DNA from: Paenibacillus timonensis
Lineage (GTDB): Bacteria > Bacillota > Bacilli > Paenibacillales > Paenibacillaceae
Length of the DNA stretch: 64,000 nucleotides
Reading direction: 5' to 3'
NCBI RefSeq assembly: GCF_009725205.1
Contig: NZ_WNZY01000004.1
Coordinates: forward strand, 62,001-126,000
Of the stretch, positions 16,153-24,867 are shown one piece after another. The notes under the pieces were generated by a model. The model ran no database searches. It was not told the origin of the DNA and saw only the letters and a program-made list of their open reading frames with translations. The stretch's first letter is position 1. The number at the start of each line of letters is the position of its first letter. A program made the position numbers and the translations under genes.

Positions 16153-17046
16153 TTAATACAACACTCTCCATAAGTAGAAGGTCGCGTACGACAGCCACGG
16201 TTTCCAACCTTCCGCCCAGGCCAAGAGCTCCTTTGCGGCCGGTTTCCGGTCCATCCCAAGCACATGCTTGACCGCATTCTGCAAACCTACATCGTTAACC
16301 GGAAAGGCATCCGGCATTCGGAGGCAACGCATCAGCACGTAATTGGCCGTCCACGGACCGATGCCGCGGATGCCGACGAGCCGCTTCTCCGCTGCTTTCA
16401 CCCCGCCCGACGCCCGCAGCCCCTCCTTCGTCAGTTCTCCCGAGGCAATCAATTGGGCCGTGCCGAGCAGATACTCGGATTTGTTCCGGGTCATGCGGAT
16501 CCCCTCCAAATCCTGGACGGTCAAACCGGCGATGTCTCGGGCGGACGGAAATACAAGGTACCGTTCTCCTTCGCAGTCGACATGCCGGCCGAACTGCTCC
16601 ACAAGCCGCCGTTTCAGCGTGTAGGCAAAGGCCAGGTTGATCTGCTGGCCAATGATTCCCCAGGCTAAGGCTTCGAACAAATCGGGAATGCCGATATTGC
16701 GCAGTCCGTAGAAGGAATCCACCGTTCCCTGAAGCAATGCATCCCTTCGCGCCATCTCATAAAACGGACGCAAATCGGTATCCAAATCGAACCAGTCCCT
16801 TACGTAACGAGCGACCTCTTCGCGATCCCGCTTCCGGGAAGGAGCCGTGCCGCCGAGGAATCGAACCTTCAAGGCATCGCTCCCCTCCGCGCTGATTTCC
16901 ATCACGGGAGTCGCTCCGGATTCCAGCGGAACTGCCTTGTACAGCCGCTGGTTGTCAATCCGCGACAAGCATTCATTGGATGACCGCGACAAGTACTTCA
17001 CATTTTCGGCAAAACTGAATTCCTCGGGCACCGACAGCCTTAACAT
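16153..17046 (-). CDS. DNA-3-methyladenine glycosylase II (AlkA-like)
   Basis: Removes alkylated bases from DNA in base excision repair. The helix-hairpin-helix with catalytic Asp is visible near the C-terminus (LVGIRGIGPWTANYVLMRCLRMPDAFPVND), preceded by the AlkA core (LFEALAWGIIGQQINLAFA). The start is uncertain: ATG 17046 gives a normal AlkA N-terminus (MLRLSVPEEF) but a poor ribosome site, while a good AGGAGG near 17110 faces no ATG, GTG or TTG in frame, only an ATC. The frame stays open to 17253, overlapping the divergent adaA. It belongs with adaA and ogt to an alkylation-damage response group. Confidence 0.85.
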   Translation of the reverse strand: MLRLSVPEEFSFAENVKYLSRSSNECLSRIDNQRLYKAVPLESGATPVMEISAEGSDALKVRFLGGTAPSRKRDREEVARYVRDWFDLDTDLRPFYEMARRDALLQGTVDSFYGLRNIGIPDLFEALAWGIIGQQINLAFAYTLKRRLVEQFGRHVDCEGERYLVFPSARDIAGLTVQDLEGIRMTRNKSEYLLGTAQLIASGELTKEGLRASGGVKAAEKRLVGIRGIGPWTANYVLMRCLRMPDAFPVNDVGLQNAVKHVLGMDRKPAAKELLAWAEGWKPWLSYATFYLWRVLY

Positions 17047-17251
17047 AGACCCCTGATCTTCCCACGCCGCATTCGGCTTTCCTGAATCTAACTGACCGAT
17101 GACACTTCCTCCTCGCTTTGAACAACGCTTTACTCCTATAGTTTTAACACGATTCGCGTTCGAATCCATTTCGTTATCTTGCTTTTCCATTCGAAAAACA
17201 TGACGAGGCAGCCTTTGCAAAGGTATACTAAGGCAGGAGGTGAGGTCACCC

Positions 17252-17833
17252 ATGACGATGACCAGCGGGGATTATCCAACCGCCAGTGAAACAGAATGGC
17301 AGGCGATCATCCAAAACGATGCCTCGCAGGACGGTCGCTTTTTCTACGCGGTCGCCAGCACGGGGATCTTCTGCCGGCCCTCATGCAAATCGAAGCCGCC
17401 CAAACGGGAAAACGTCCGGATATTCGCCAGTGCCGAGCAAGCCAAGGCCGCCCGTTTCCGCCCTTGCAAGCGCTGCAAACCCGACGGACAACCGCTGCCG
17501 GACCGGGAATGGGTGGGGCAAATCGCCGACTACATCGACCGCCATTATGACGAGAAGCTTACGTTGGAACTTCTGGCCGACATGTGCCACGGCAGTCCGT
17601 ACCATCTGCAACGCACTTTTAAACGCGTCATGCAAATGACGCCGGTCGAGTACATCCAGCGGCGCAGAATCGAAGCGGCCAAGAGAACGCTGCTCCATAC
17701 GCGACGCACGGTTGCGGATATCGCCCTCGAAGTGGGGATCGGCAGCCCGGCGTACTTTATCACCTTGTTCAAAAAAACGACCGGAATCACGCCAAACGAA
17801 TATCGGAATTCGCAGGCGGGATCGCCGACCTAG
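17252..17833 (+). CDS. adaA: AdaA-type methylphosphotriester-DNA methyltransferase / transcription activator
   Basis: About 193 residues. The N-terminal Ada zinc domain has Cys41, Cys45, Cys72 and Cys75 (IFCRPSCKSKPPKRENV ... PCKRCKP); Cys41 would accept the methyl group from methylphosphotriesters. A C-terminal AraC-type HTH (LELLADMCHGSPYHLQRTFKRVM) activates the regulon once methylated. The separate AdaB function lies in the next gene, the Bacillus-type arrangement. The ATG at 17252 is preferred, with AGGAGGTGAGG upstream. It is divergent from alkA. Confidence 0.92.
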   Translation: MTMTSGDYPTASETEWQAIIQNDASQDGRFFYAVASTGIFCRPSCKSKPPKRENVRIFASAEQAKAARFRPCKRCKPDGQPLPDREWVGQIADYIDRHYDEKLTLELLADMCHGSPYHLQRTFKRVMQMTPVEYIQRRRIEAAKRTLLHTRRTVADIALEVGIGSPAYFITLFKKTTGITPNEYRNSQAGSPT

Positions 17834-17888
17834 CGAAAATTACCGTTGTTCACGGCTATATTCGATCAAGCCTGGAGGTGTATTACCC

Positions 17889-18425
17889 ATGAAAACCAAC
17901 CAACCCCAACCCATATACTGGTCACGGCTCAACGATGGCCAATGGACCCTGTACCTCGCCGCCACCGGCAATGGCCTGGCGTACGTCGGCTCTTTCGGCC
18001 GGCCATTCGAAGAACTAGCCGCATGGGCCGGCCGCCGCTTCCCAGGAAGTCCGCTCATGCAGGACGAGCAGCGCCTGGCCCCCTACGCCGCTCAACTGAC
18101 GGAGTATTTGGCGGCCAAACGCAAACGTTTCACCCTCCCCTTCGATTTGCGGGGAACGGCGTTTCAACTCGCGGTATGGGAGGCGCTTTGCGACATTCCC
18201 TTCGGGCAGACCCGTTCTTACACGGATATCGCCGAGGCCATCCGAAAACCGTCCTCCGTCCGCGCCGTTGGTACGGCGATCGGAGCCAACCCGCTGCTGA
18301 TCACCGTTCCCTGCCATCGGGTAATCGGTAAAAACGGCGCGCTCACCGGCTACCGCGGCGGCCTGGAGATGAAAACCCGGCTGCTTGATTTGGAACATGC
18401 GGCCTTCATAGGCAGCCGCCGATGA
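17889..18425 (+). CDS. ogt: Methylated-DNA-[protein]-cysteine S-methyltransferase
   Basis: 178 residues. Suicide repair of O6-methylguanine: the acceptor is Cys142 in ITVPCHRVIGKNG, followed by LTGYRGGLEMKTRLLDLE. The helix-turn-helix for DNA recognition is in TSYTDIAEAI-like sequence before it (GQTRSYTDIAEAIRKPSSVRAVG). ATG at 17889 follows GGAGG; the frame opens earlier at 17712 within adaA. It is co-transcribed with adaA (55-bp gap) and corresponds to AdaB of Bacillus; the symbol adaB would also fit. Confidence 0.92.
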   Translation: MKTNQPQPIYWSRLNDGQWTLYLAATGNGLAYVGSFGRPFEELAAWAGRRFPGSPLMQDEQRLAPYAAQLTEYLAAKRKRFTLPFDLRGTAFQLAVWEALCDIPFGQTRSYTDIAEAIRKPSSVRAVGTAIGANPLLITVPCHRVIGKNGALTGYRGGLEMKTRLLDLEHAAFIGSRR

Positions 18426-18497
18426 GCCGAAGCGAACGCCGCGCTCCCAAGGCAGCCGCGATTGGGTACCGCGCGGCCAAGCGCTCCTAAGAAACAA

Positions 18498-18530
18498 CCA
18501 AGCCGCCGAAACTTTGCTCCGGCGGCTTGG
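18498..18530 (-). terminator. Hairpin downstream of kdgK, possibly bidirectional
   Basis: CCAAGCCGCC (18498-18507) pairs with GGCGGCTTGG (18521-18530). On the minus strand it is followed by TTGTTTCTT, so it probably ends the kdgK transcript; it may also stop transcripts from ogt. Confidence 0.65.
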
Positions 18531-18618
18531 GCGTGATGGGATGCAGCAAAAACAATAAAATGATCACGTTAACATTCTAGGCTAGTTTCATCTCCGTCGG
18601 AAGAGTTAGTTGAAGTCT

Positions 18619-19599
18619 TTACCGCTCTACATGCCCTTTACCGGACAGCAAACGATCAATCTCCGCCGCGCTCGGCAGTCCTTCCCAATCGCCAACGGCC
18701 TGAATGACTTGGGCCCCGACCAGATTACCTAGGCGAACGGCCTCAACCATGCTGTATCCGCGCACCACGCCAGCCAGAAATCCAGCGCAAAATCCATCGC
18801 CCGCTCCCACCGTGTCGATCACTTGCTCTACCTTATAATAAGGGACAGAGGTCAAATGGCCTTGTTCCAGCACGAAGGTACAGTCGTCTCCGCCTTTGAT
18901 AATGCTAATGGCTGACAGCTCCTGCAGCTTCCCGATAATCGTATCCACCGAATCGGTCTCGTATAACAGCTTCAATTCATCGAGCCCCGGCAGGAAATAA
19001 TCCGCCTTCATCGCAAGCGGCAACAACACCTTGCGCGCGTCCTCGATGCTCCATAACTTCAAGCGCAAGTTGGGATCGAAGCTGACCTTCACCCCATGCC
19101 GTTTGGCGATATCTACCGCCGCATGGGCGGTTTCCACGCAGGAGGCGCTAAGCGCAGGCGTAATGCCGGTTAAGTGCAGCACCTTGGCCCCGGCGATATA
19201 CAACTCGTCCAGATGCTCCGGACGCATGAAGCTGGCCGCGGATAACTTGCGGTAATAATAGACCGAGCTTTTGCCTGCCACGTTCTCCCGTACCATCATG
19301 CCCGTAGGCGCTTCGTCCGTCAACCGGACGCGGCTCACATCGACACCTTCGCCACGGATCACCTTCAGAATACGTCGGCCAAACGGATCGTCCCCAAGGC
19401 GGCCGCACCATCCCGAGGTTTGCCCCAGACGGGCCAATCCGATAGCCACGTTGGATTCCGCACCCCCAAACGATGGCGAGAGAGCGCTTGCATATTCCAG
19501 CCCTTTGCCCCCTTCCGCGATCAACAAGGCCATGCTTTCGCCGAACGTGACGACTTCCGGGCTTCCCGGTTTCGGTCTAGTTTCACTGAACGAATTCAT
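18619..19599 (-). CDS. kdgK: 2-keto-3-deoxygluconate kinase (PfkB family)
   Basis: About 326 residues. It phosphorylates 2-keto-3-deoxygluconate to KDPG, the substrate of the aldolase at 11113-11781. The PfkB family signatures are present: GGAESNVAIGLARLG near residue 45 and DTVGAGDGFCAGFLAG with the catalytic Asp near 265; YYYRKLSAASFM is typical of KDG kinases. Start at ATG 19599 is preferred to a GTG at 19611 because AAGGTG lies 11 nt upstream. It stands apart from the kdu genes, separated by the alkA-adaA-ogt group. Confidence 0.88.
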   Translation of the reverse strand: MNSFSETRPKPGSPEVVTFGESMALLIAEGGKGLEYASALSPSFGGAESNVAIGLARLGQTSGWCGRLGDDPFGRRILKVIRGEGVDVSRVRLTDEAPTGMMVRENVAGKSSVYYYRKLSAASFMRPEHLDELYIAGAKVLHLTGITPALSASCVETAHAAVDIAKRHGVKVSFDPNLRLKLWSIEDARKVLLPLAMKADYFLPGLDELKLLYETDSVDTIIGKLQELSAISIIKGGDDCTFVLEQGHLTSVPYYKVEQVIDTVGAGDGFCAGFLAGVVRGYSMVEAVRLGNLVGAQVIQAVGDWEGLPSAAEIDRLLSGKGHVER

Positions 19600-19685
19600 T
19601 TTCAGATTCACACCTTCTTTTGGATTCAGTTTGTTATCATTATCTCATGTCCGGTCTCGGAAAACTATAATTATAGGCATAATAT

Positions 19686-19732
19686 GAAAAAAAGCCAATC
19701 CACCCTTCGGGTTGCCCCGGATGAACCGGCTT
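19686..19732 (-). terminator. Terminator of the aloR1-aloP1 cassette
   Basis: On the minus strand AAGCC (19728-19732) pairs with GGCTT (19692-19696), with additional inner pairing, followed by a run of seven T residues (19687-19693). It lies 40 bp past the small peptide gene. Confidence 0.7.
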
Positions 19733-19769
19733 GTTCCACGTTCGGAAGTGCCCCAACTCTCGCGACAGC

Positions 19770-19886
19770 CTAACCCCCAACCCCATTCTCATAGGCTGTG
19801 AGATGACCGTCATAACTGAGGCTGCTGCCGAGCCCCCCTGTGCCGAAACTAATGATCAGCGTGAGTGCCAAGATCCATTTCCGCAC
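19770..19886 (-). CDS. Candidate secreted signalling pro-peptide (AloP/Phr-like)
   Basis: 38 residues, too short for usual ORF lists. It starts with GTG at 19886, 9 nt after GGGGGAGG, and reads VRKWILALTLIISFG ... then a polar part ending AYENGVGG. A basic start followed by a hydrophobic core is a typical Sec export signal of Phr-type pro-peptides, and the C-terminal residues would be the mature signal. The gene overlaps the 3' end of the receptor gene by 38 nt in a different frame, exactly as the second cassette at 24739-24867 does. Function is inferred from context and architecture. Confidence 0.75.
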   Translation of the reverse strand: MRKWILALTLIISFGTGGLGSSLSYDGHLTAYENGVGG

Positions 19887-21246
19887 CTTTCAACACCTCC
19901 CCCATCAAGATTTCGTACTCTTTCAGCTGTTCGGACGAAACAAAGCTTCGATACTGCTCAAACATCGGGACCATTTTCATAAAAAACTCCTTATTCTTCT
20001 GAGCAACGGCATATTTGAGCGCATAGATCAATTTCTCCAAGCCTTCCGCGATTTTCTGTTCTCGCAGCAAATACATGGCCAGCTGGTAGTTTAAATCCAG
20101 GTACCGGTCCTTATTGACGGCAGAAACATAGTAATTCGGAAACTGGTTATATAAATCCGTATTCACGGGAAACTCTTTTAATACGTCGTCGATCAGAAAA
20201 CCGTTAAGGTTCGCCGCTTCGACAATGATCCTCAAACTGGGAAGTACCTCATAGGGATGCTCTTTGAGGAAGTCGATATATTCCGGAAGGATGGCTTCAT
20301 TTCCATTCAAAATCTCCAGATTATACCGGTTTGCTCTGGCCCAAACCTTAAATTTCCCGACCTCTTTCCAGCCCGTTTCGTTTAGGCCTTCAAACCAGCT
20401 TAAATCCGCGTATTCAGCCACGCAGGCCAACGCTTCGCCGTACCTCCCCTGATGCTCCAAGGCCGAGCCTTTCAACAAATACCCTTGACCGTAATAGACC
20501 ACCAGGTGACGTTCACAATGCAGTTCGTGATAAGGGTTCGCGGACGCCGTTTTGCGGCTCGTTTCATAGATACGCCGGGCCAGCGTTTGCAATTCCTCGG
20601 CAAATCTAACGACATAAGACCACTTTTGCAGCGTGTAATAGGCATTCGCCAGATGAAGCAGCCCGTCGAGCTGAAGATCCTCCGGAAGCCGGTTGCGGTA
20701 CGGCTCGAACCAGGTCGCGGACCGCAGATTCGATTCCGCGTCATCCCCCAGGTTCATCCGGAACAGGCGGTATTGGCTGATCGCCAAACGTTCCGAATGC
20801 TGATATTTCTCGTATTCGCAAACCGACTGGTAGAATAGCCTCGCCGCTTCGCGCCTTCCTTCTTCATAGAGTTCCTCGCCAATAGCAAAAATCATCGGGA
20901 GATAGGACAGGTCCTCGGCCAGACGGGACAACACCTGTTCAATACAGGCCAATTCTCCAATTTCCGCGCAGCGGAGCATAAACGACTTCAATCTCCTCCG
21001 GTTCGGATGCCCGGAATCGATACACTCCTCAATGTATAAGGGATAATACCGTCCGATCGGTTGCTCGAGCGCTTCAGTGATCAAGTCTAGCTGCCCGATG
21101 GAGATAGGTTTGGGGGGATTTCCGTTTAAAATGGCACTGAGCGTTCCCCGATTAATTCCTGAACGGTGGGAAAAGCTGTGCAAGGAATATCCTTTCCCTT
21201 CCAGCTGGCGGCTGATCACGGAACGAATCGTGGGTTCATTCGTCAT
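19849..21246 (-). CDS. HTH-TPR peptide receptor, AloR/AimR-like (paralogue 1)
   Basis: 465 residues. Residues 1-65 form an XRE-type HTH (YSLHSFSHRSGINRGTLSAILNG); the rest is helical repeats like the TPR domain of RRNPP receptors (Rap, NprR, PlcR, AimR). It shares with the other two paralogues the pattern R-R-[LVI]-[KR]-x-[FL]-[ML]-x-x-C-A-E near residue 87 and QHSERLAxxQYRLF near 150. AAGGAGG precedes ATG 21246. A pro-peptide gene starts inside its 3' end, so receptor and ligand are probably co-produced. It would bind DNA or release it on peptide binding; targets are unknown. Confidence 0.85.
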   Translation of the reverse strand: MTNEPTIRSVISRQLEGKGYSLHSFSHRSGINRGTLSAILNGNPPKPISIGQLDLITEALEQPIGRYYPLYIEECIDSGHPNRRRLKSFMLRCAEIGELACIEQVLSRLAEDLSYLPMIFAIGEELYEEGRREAARLFYQSVCEYEKYQHSERLAISQYRLFRMNLGDDAESNLRSATWFEPYRNRLPEDLQLDGLLHLANAYYTLQKWSYVVRFAEELQTLARRIYETSRKTASANPYHELHCERHLVVYYGQGYLLKGSALEHQGRYGEALACVAEYADLSWFEGLNETGWKEVGKFKVWARANRYNLEILNGNEAILPEYIDFLKEHPYEVLPSLRIIVEAANLNGFLIDDVLKEFPVNTDLYNQFPNYYVSAVNKDRYLDLNYQLAMYLLREQKIAEGLEKLIYALKYAVAQKNKEFFMKMVPMFEQYRSFVSSEQLKEYEILMGEVLKGAEMDLGTHADH

Positions 21247-21313
21247 TGGATCTCCCTCCTTCGGAATCTCCTATATTTTTACACATTATACGGAAATATG
21301 AACAGGTGGTCAA

Positions 21314-21350
21314 ATAAAAAGAGGAGCCTCCCTATTTCTCGGGAAGCTCC
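21314..21350 (-). terminator. Terminator of the RNase J gene
   Basis: GGAGC (21323-21327) pairs with GCTCC (21346-21350), with the neighbouring CTCCC/GGGAA extending the stem imperfectly. On the minus strand it is followed by CTTTTTATTT. It separates RNase J from receptor 1. Confidence 0.75.
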
Positions 21351-21359
21351 CTACCGTCA

Positions 21360-23069
21360 CTAGACTTCCAGAATGGACGGCATGATATGCGGGGTTCGGC
21401 CCACTTCTTTGACAAAATATCGCCGCAGCTGCTGCTGTGTCGCCCGCAGCCAAGCGTTATGATCGTAAGACTCCTTCTCGCCGAGCCGGTTCAAGCTCCG
21501 CTTCAGCATCGCTTCGGCCCGGCGCAGCAACGGCCTAGCGTCCTGCATGTAGACGAAGCCGCGCGAGACGATATCCGGTCCGGCTAGAATTTGCCGCGTT
21601 TTGCGGTCAACCGTCATCACGACGATGACGATGCCTTCCTGAGCCAGCTCCATTCGTTCAACCAGCAGCGCGTCTTCTGAGGTCGGACGCATCTCCCCGT
21701 TGCTGATTAGCACTTGCCCGGAAGGGATGGTCCGCCCCCGTTTGGCCCGGTTCCGGTACACCGATAACGTGTCACCGATGTTCATGACAAACACATGATC
21801 TTCGGGAATGCCCGTTTGCAGCGCCAGATTGCGGTGACTGAGCAACATCCGATATTCGCCGTGAATCGGGATGAAGTACTTCGGACGGATAAAGCTGAGC
21901 ATCAGCTTCAGGTCCTCCCGGCAACCGTGCCCGGACGTATGAATGTCGAAAATCGAGCCGTAAATGACGTTCGCGCCAGCCCGCAGCAGCAAGTCGATAC
22001 TGCGGTTGATGTTCTGTGCATTGCCGGGAATCGGCGAGGACGAATAAATGACCGTATCTCCCGGATAAACCTGCACACTCCGGTGAGCCCCCGAAGCGAT
22101 CCGGCTGAGCGCCGCGTTCGGCTCGCCTTGACTGCCGGTACAGACGATGAGCACTTGCTCCTCGGGGTAACGGTCGATATGCTTCACGTCGATCAGCATG
22201 CCTTCCGGTACGCGGATATATCCCAGGTCCTGGCCGATGGCGAACACTTTCTCCATGCTGCGGCCGATGACGGCAATTTTGCGGTTCACGAGGGTCGCCG
22301 CTTCCACGACTTGCTGCAGCCGATGTACGTTGGAGGCGAAGGTGGCGAACAAAATCCGCCCATGGCAGCCGCGGAACGAATCCAGGATCGCGTCGCCGAC
22401 CCGACGTTCAGAAGGAGTAAAGCCTTCCTTCTCACTGTTCGTGCTGTCGGCGAGCAGCGCCAATACGCCTTCACCGCCAACGCTGGCCATTTTAAATAGA
22501 TCGGCAGGACGGTCCTCCGGCGTAAAATCAAATTTGAAATCTCCCGTATGCACGATCGACCCGTACGGGGTATCAACGACGATACCGAAAGCATCAGGGA
22601 TACTGTGGGTCGTCCGGAAGAAATGCACGGCCAGATGCTTAAATGCGTACCGATCGTTCTCCTGGAATACGTGCAACTCCGCTTGTCCGAGAAGCCGATG
22701 CTCCTCTAGCTTGGCTTTAACCAACCCGATGGTCAGCGGGCCGCCGTAGATCGGCAGTTGCAGTTGGCGAAGCACATACGGAATCGCGCCGATATGATCC
22801 TCGTGACCATGGGTGAGGAATAGGCCTTTCATTTTATGCTTGTTGTCAATTAAATAACGAATATCTGGAATGATACAATCAATGCCCGTCAAGCGGGAAT
22901 CCGGGAATTTAAGCCCCGCGTCAATCAGAATGATCTCATCTCTATATTCGATGCCGTACATATTTTTGCCGATCTCCCCGATCCCGCCGAGCGAGAAAAT
23001 CCGTACAGGCGGAGGAGACGACTTCGAACGTCGATTTGTCTTTACTGGTTTAGTTGCTGCTACATTCAT
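21360..23069 (-). CDS. Ribonuclease J paralogue
   Basis: 569 residues of the metallo-beta-lactamase/beta-CASP family: zinc ligands HGHEDH (His87, His89, Asp91, His92), later His in TTHSIPDAF and HTGDFKFD, beta-CASP motifs around CTGSQGEP and FDIHTSGHG, and the GEYRML region. RNase J is a 5'-exonuclease and endonuclease in mRNA turnover and rRNA maturation. The N-terminus carries a basic extension (about 20 residues). It is transcribed alone between two quorum-receptor genes and has its own terminator. Whether it is the RnjA or RnjB orthologue cannot be told here. Confidence 0.9.
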   Translation of the reverse strand: MNVAATKPVKTNRRSKSSPPPVRIFSLGGIGEIGKNMYGIEYRDEIILIDAGLKFPDSRLTGIDCIIPDIRYLIDNKHKMKGLFLTHGHEDHIGAIPYVLRQLQLPIYGGPLTIGLVKAKLEEHRLLGQAELHVFQENDRYAFKHLAVHFFRTTHSIPDAFGIVVDTPYGSIVHTGDFKFDFTPEDRPADLFKMASVGGEGVLALLADSTNSEKEGFTPSERRVGDAILDSFRGCHGRILFATFASNVHRLQQVVEAATLVNRKIAVIGRSMEKVFAIGQDLGYIRVPEGMLIDVKHIDRYPEEQVLIVCTGSQGEPNAALSRIASGAHRSVQVYPGDTVIYSSSPIPGNAQNINRSIDLLLRAGANVIYGSIFDIHTSGHGCREDLKLMLSFIRPKYFIPIHGEYRMLLSHRNLALQTGIPEDHVFVMNIGDTLSVYRNRAKRGRTIPSGQVLISNGEMRPTSEDALLVERMELAQEGIVIVVMTVDRKTRQILAGPDIVSRGFVYMQDARPLLRRAEAMLKRSLNRLGEKESYDHNAWLRATQQQLRRYFVKEVGRTPHIMPSILEV

Positions 23070-23197
23070 TAGGTAGATAATCCTCTCTGAAGGGTTCGTT
23101 CAATAGGGTATAAGAGAATTATACTGAATTATCGGCACAATAACTATTTAATTTTTACGGAATGATAGAAGAATACAGGGGGTTGAGGCGTAACTGT

Positions 23198-24580
23198 TTA
23201 GGCTAACATATCATTTTGTTTCAATTTACCAATTAATTCCTGATAGGTATCTATAACATGAGCAGCAGCGAAGCTCCGATAACGTTCGAATAATTCGACG
23301 TATTTAATGATCAATCCGCGATGCGTATTATTCAATTGGTAGAACAGGTTCAAGCTTTTAATAAAATAGCTAAAGCCCTCCGAGTACTTCCCTTGACGCA
23401 AATAGTAGGTGGCTAATTCAATGAAAAGACGAGAAATGCGATCGAGGATGAGTTGTTCAGTGTACACCCCCAGCGTTAGCGGTTGATGCTCCAAAGCCTG
23501 AATCTCCGTGTCAAATCGTTGGAGGATATCGTCAATATGAAATTCATAACGATTAGCCGCTTCAACAATATTGAATAAAGAGACGATCAGCTCATCCTTC
23601 CTCGTCTCGGCAAATGTCGCATACTCCTGAAGTACGGTAGCATCGCCGGAGGATAACCTAATCAAAAGAGCATTTGCCTGCGCCCACTCTTTAAACCTAC
23701 TTTTCCAATACAATGTCTCTTTGTCTTCCTCTTTGACCCAGCTTAAATCCGAATAAAGTTGAGTATATTTTAACGCTTTCTCATACTTCCCCTTTTTATC
23801 ATAAATTGCCCCATAAAGAAGATAGGAAAAGGCCAGATAGAAAAACAAAGGTCTTTGGTTTTTGCTTTGGAACTCCGCGCCTTGACGTTTAGAAAAGTAA
23901 GCATTTTTTGACTTTTGCTCCATACTTCGAACGATACTCTCTACTTTATCCCAGCGATCTAACGCACGATAAGCATTCGCTAAGTCTCTTAATGCATCCA
24001 GCTGACTCGCCTCATCCAGCCGCTCGACAAAAGGCTCAAACTGGATCGCGGCCCGGTAGTTTTTATCCTGGTCTGCACCCTGACCGATCAGGAATAAACG
24101 GTACTGGCAGAAGGCCAACCGCTCGGAATGCTGTCTGCGCTCGGTCATGGCTACATTTTCGTACAATATCCCTGCCGCTTCAAATTGATTTGCATTATAA
24201 AATTCTTCGGCCAGATCAAATAGGAGTTGAGCGTAGAACGGGTTGTCCAGCAATAAGCCGACGATCTCCCGAATAAGATCTGGCCTATTCAATTCAGCGC
24301 AATTTTGCAGCAATGGTTTAACCCTGCGCCAATCGGGGTCTGCTTCATGCAAATACTCGCTGATATATGTCTTGTAAAAATATCCTCGGGGGAGCTCCAT
24401 TACCGCGGTGATCCGCTCTAACTGTTCTACCGCGAGCGGACGGTTGCCGTTCAGGATCGAGCTGACCGTCCCGGGGTTCACTTCCCATTGCTTAGCTAAC
24501 TGAGTAAGACTTAGCCCGTTCCGCTCCATATATTGATGAACTACCGCAATAATTGTGGTTCGATATTTCAAGTGATTCAA
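23198..24580 (-). CDS. HTH-TPR peptide receptor, AloR/AimR-like (paralogue 2, orphan)
   Basis: About 460 residues. It has an N-terminal HTH (LSLTQLAKQWEVNPGTVSSILNG) and a TPR-like helical domain with the shared motifs WRRVKPLLQNCAE and QHSERLAFCQYRLF. Start chosen at TTG 24580, 6 nt after AGGGGG; the frame opens at 24595. Unlike its two neighbours, no small open frame with a ribosome site follows or overlaps its 3' end, so it lacks a cognate pro-peptide. It may sense a peptide from another cassette or be decaying. It is closest in sequence to paralogue 3 by eye. Confidence 0.83.
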   Translation of the reverse strand: MNHLKYRTTIIAVVHQYMERNGLSLTQLAKQWEVNPGTVSSILNGNRPLAVEQLERITAVMELPRGYFYKTYISEYLHEADPDWRRVKPLLQNCAELNRPDLIREIVGLLLDNPFYAQLLFDLAEEFYNANQFEAAGILYENVAMTERRQHSERLAFCQYRLFLIGQGADQDKNYRAAIQFEPFVERLDEASQLDALRDLANAYRALDRWDKVESIVRSMEQKSKNAYFSKRQGAEFQSKNQRPLFFYLAFSYLLYGAIYDKKGKYEKALKYTQLYSDLSWVKEEDKETLYWKSRFKEWAQANALLIRLSSGDATVLQEYATFAETRKDELIVSLFNIVEAANRYEFHIDDILQRFDTEIQALEHQPLTLGVYTEQLILDRISRLFIELATYYLRQGKYSEGFSYFIKSLNLFYQLNNTHRGLIIKYVELFERYRSFAAAHVIDTYQELIGKLKQNDMLA

Positions 24581-24682
24581 GTGAATCCCCCTCAATCATG
24601 CAAATGAGACTATACACATTACTTTAGGGGATTATGTCTAGAATTGGAAAAAGAAAAATTAACAAGCAAAAACTGACATAAT

Positions 24683-24711
24683 AAAAAAGACCAGCTCGCA
24701 GGAGCTAGTCT
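24683..24711 (-). terminator. Terminator of the aloR3-aloP3 cassette
   Basis: AGACCAGCTC (24688-24697) pairs with GAGCTAGTCT (24702-24711) with one G:T. On the minus strand it is followed by a T run (TTTTTTATT). It ends the transcript 28 bp after the peptide gene. Confidence 0.85.
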
Positions 24712-24738
24712 CTGGAAGAAGCTGATTTGGAGTTTAGA

Positions 24739-24867
24739 TTAACCGCCTCCGTGATGGGAACTCAAGAAAAATTGTTGATTTCCTTCATCTAGTGGGATTA
24801 GAGCAGGATTAATCAAAATAAATAAAAGACTACTTAACAAGAGGAGTGACGCCCATTTTCTTTTCAT
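24739..24867 (-). CDS. Candidate secreted signalling pro-peptide (AloP-like)
   Basis: 42 residues. ATG 24867 lies 7 nt after GAGGTG. The peptide begins MKRKWASLLLLSSLLFIL, a basic start plus hydrophobic core typical of Sec-exported Phr/Alo pro-peptides, and ends FFLSSHHGGG. The Gly-rich, His-containing tail resembles what I recall for the mature Alo signal of Paenibacillus polymyxa. It overlaps the receptor gene by exactly 38 nt in another frame. A strong terminator follows, so receptor and peptide form one transcription unit. The role is inferred. Confidence 0.85.
   Translation of the reverse strand: MKRKWASLLLLSSLLFILINPALIPLDEGNQQFFLSSHHGGG

Noticed and set aside
21795..22499. 234-codon plus-strand frame opposite RNase J
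   Set aside because: Antisense shadow with no recognizable protein features.
23070..23235. Search for a pro-peptide gene at the 3' end of receptor 2
   Set aside because: All frames at the equivalent position close at once and no ribosome site plus start plus hydrophobic core is present.
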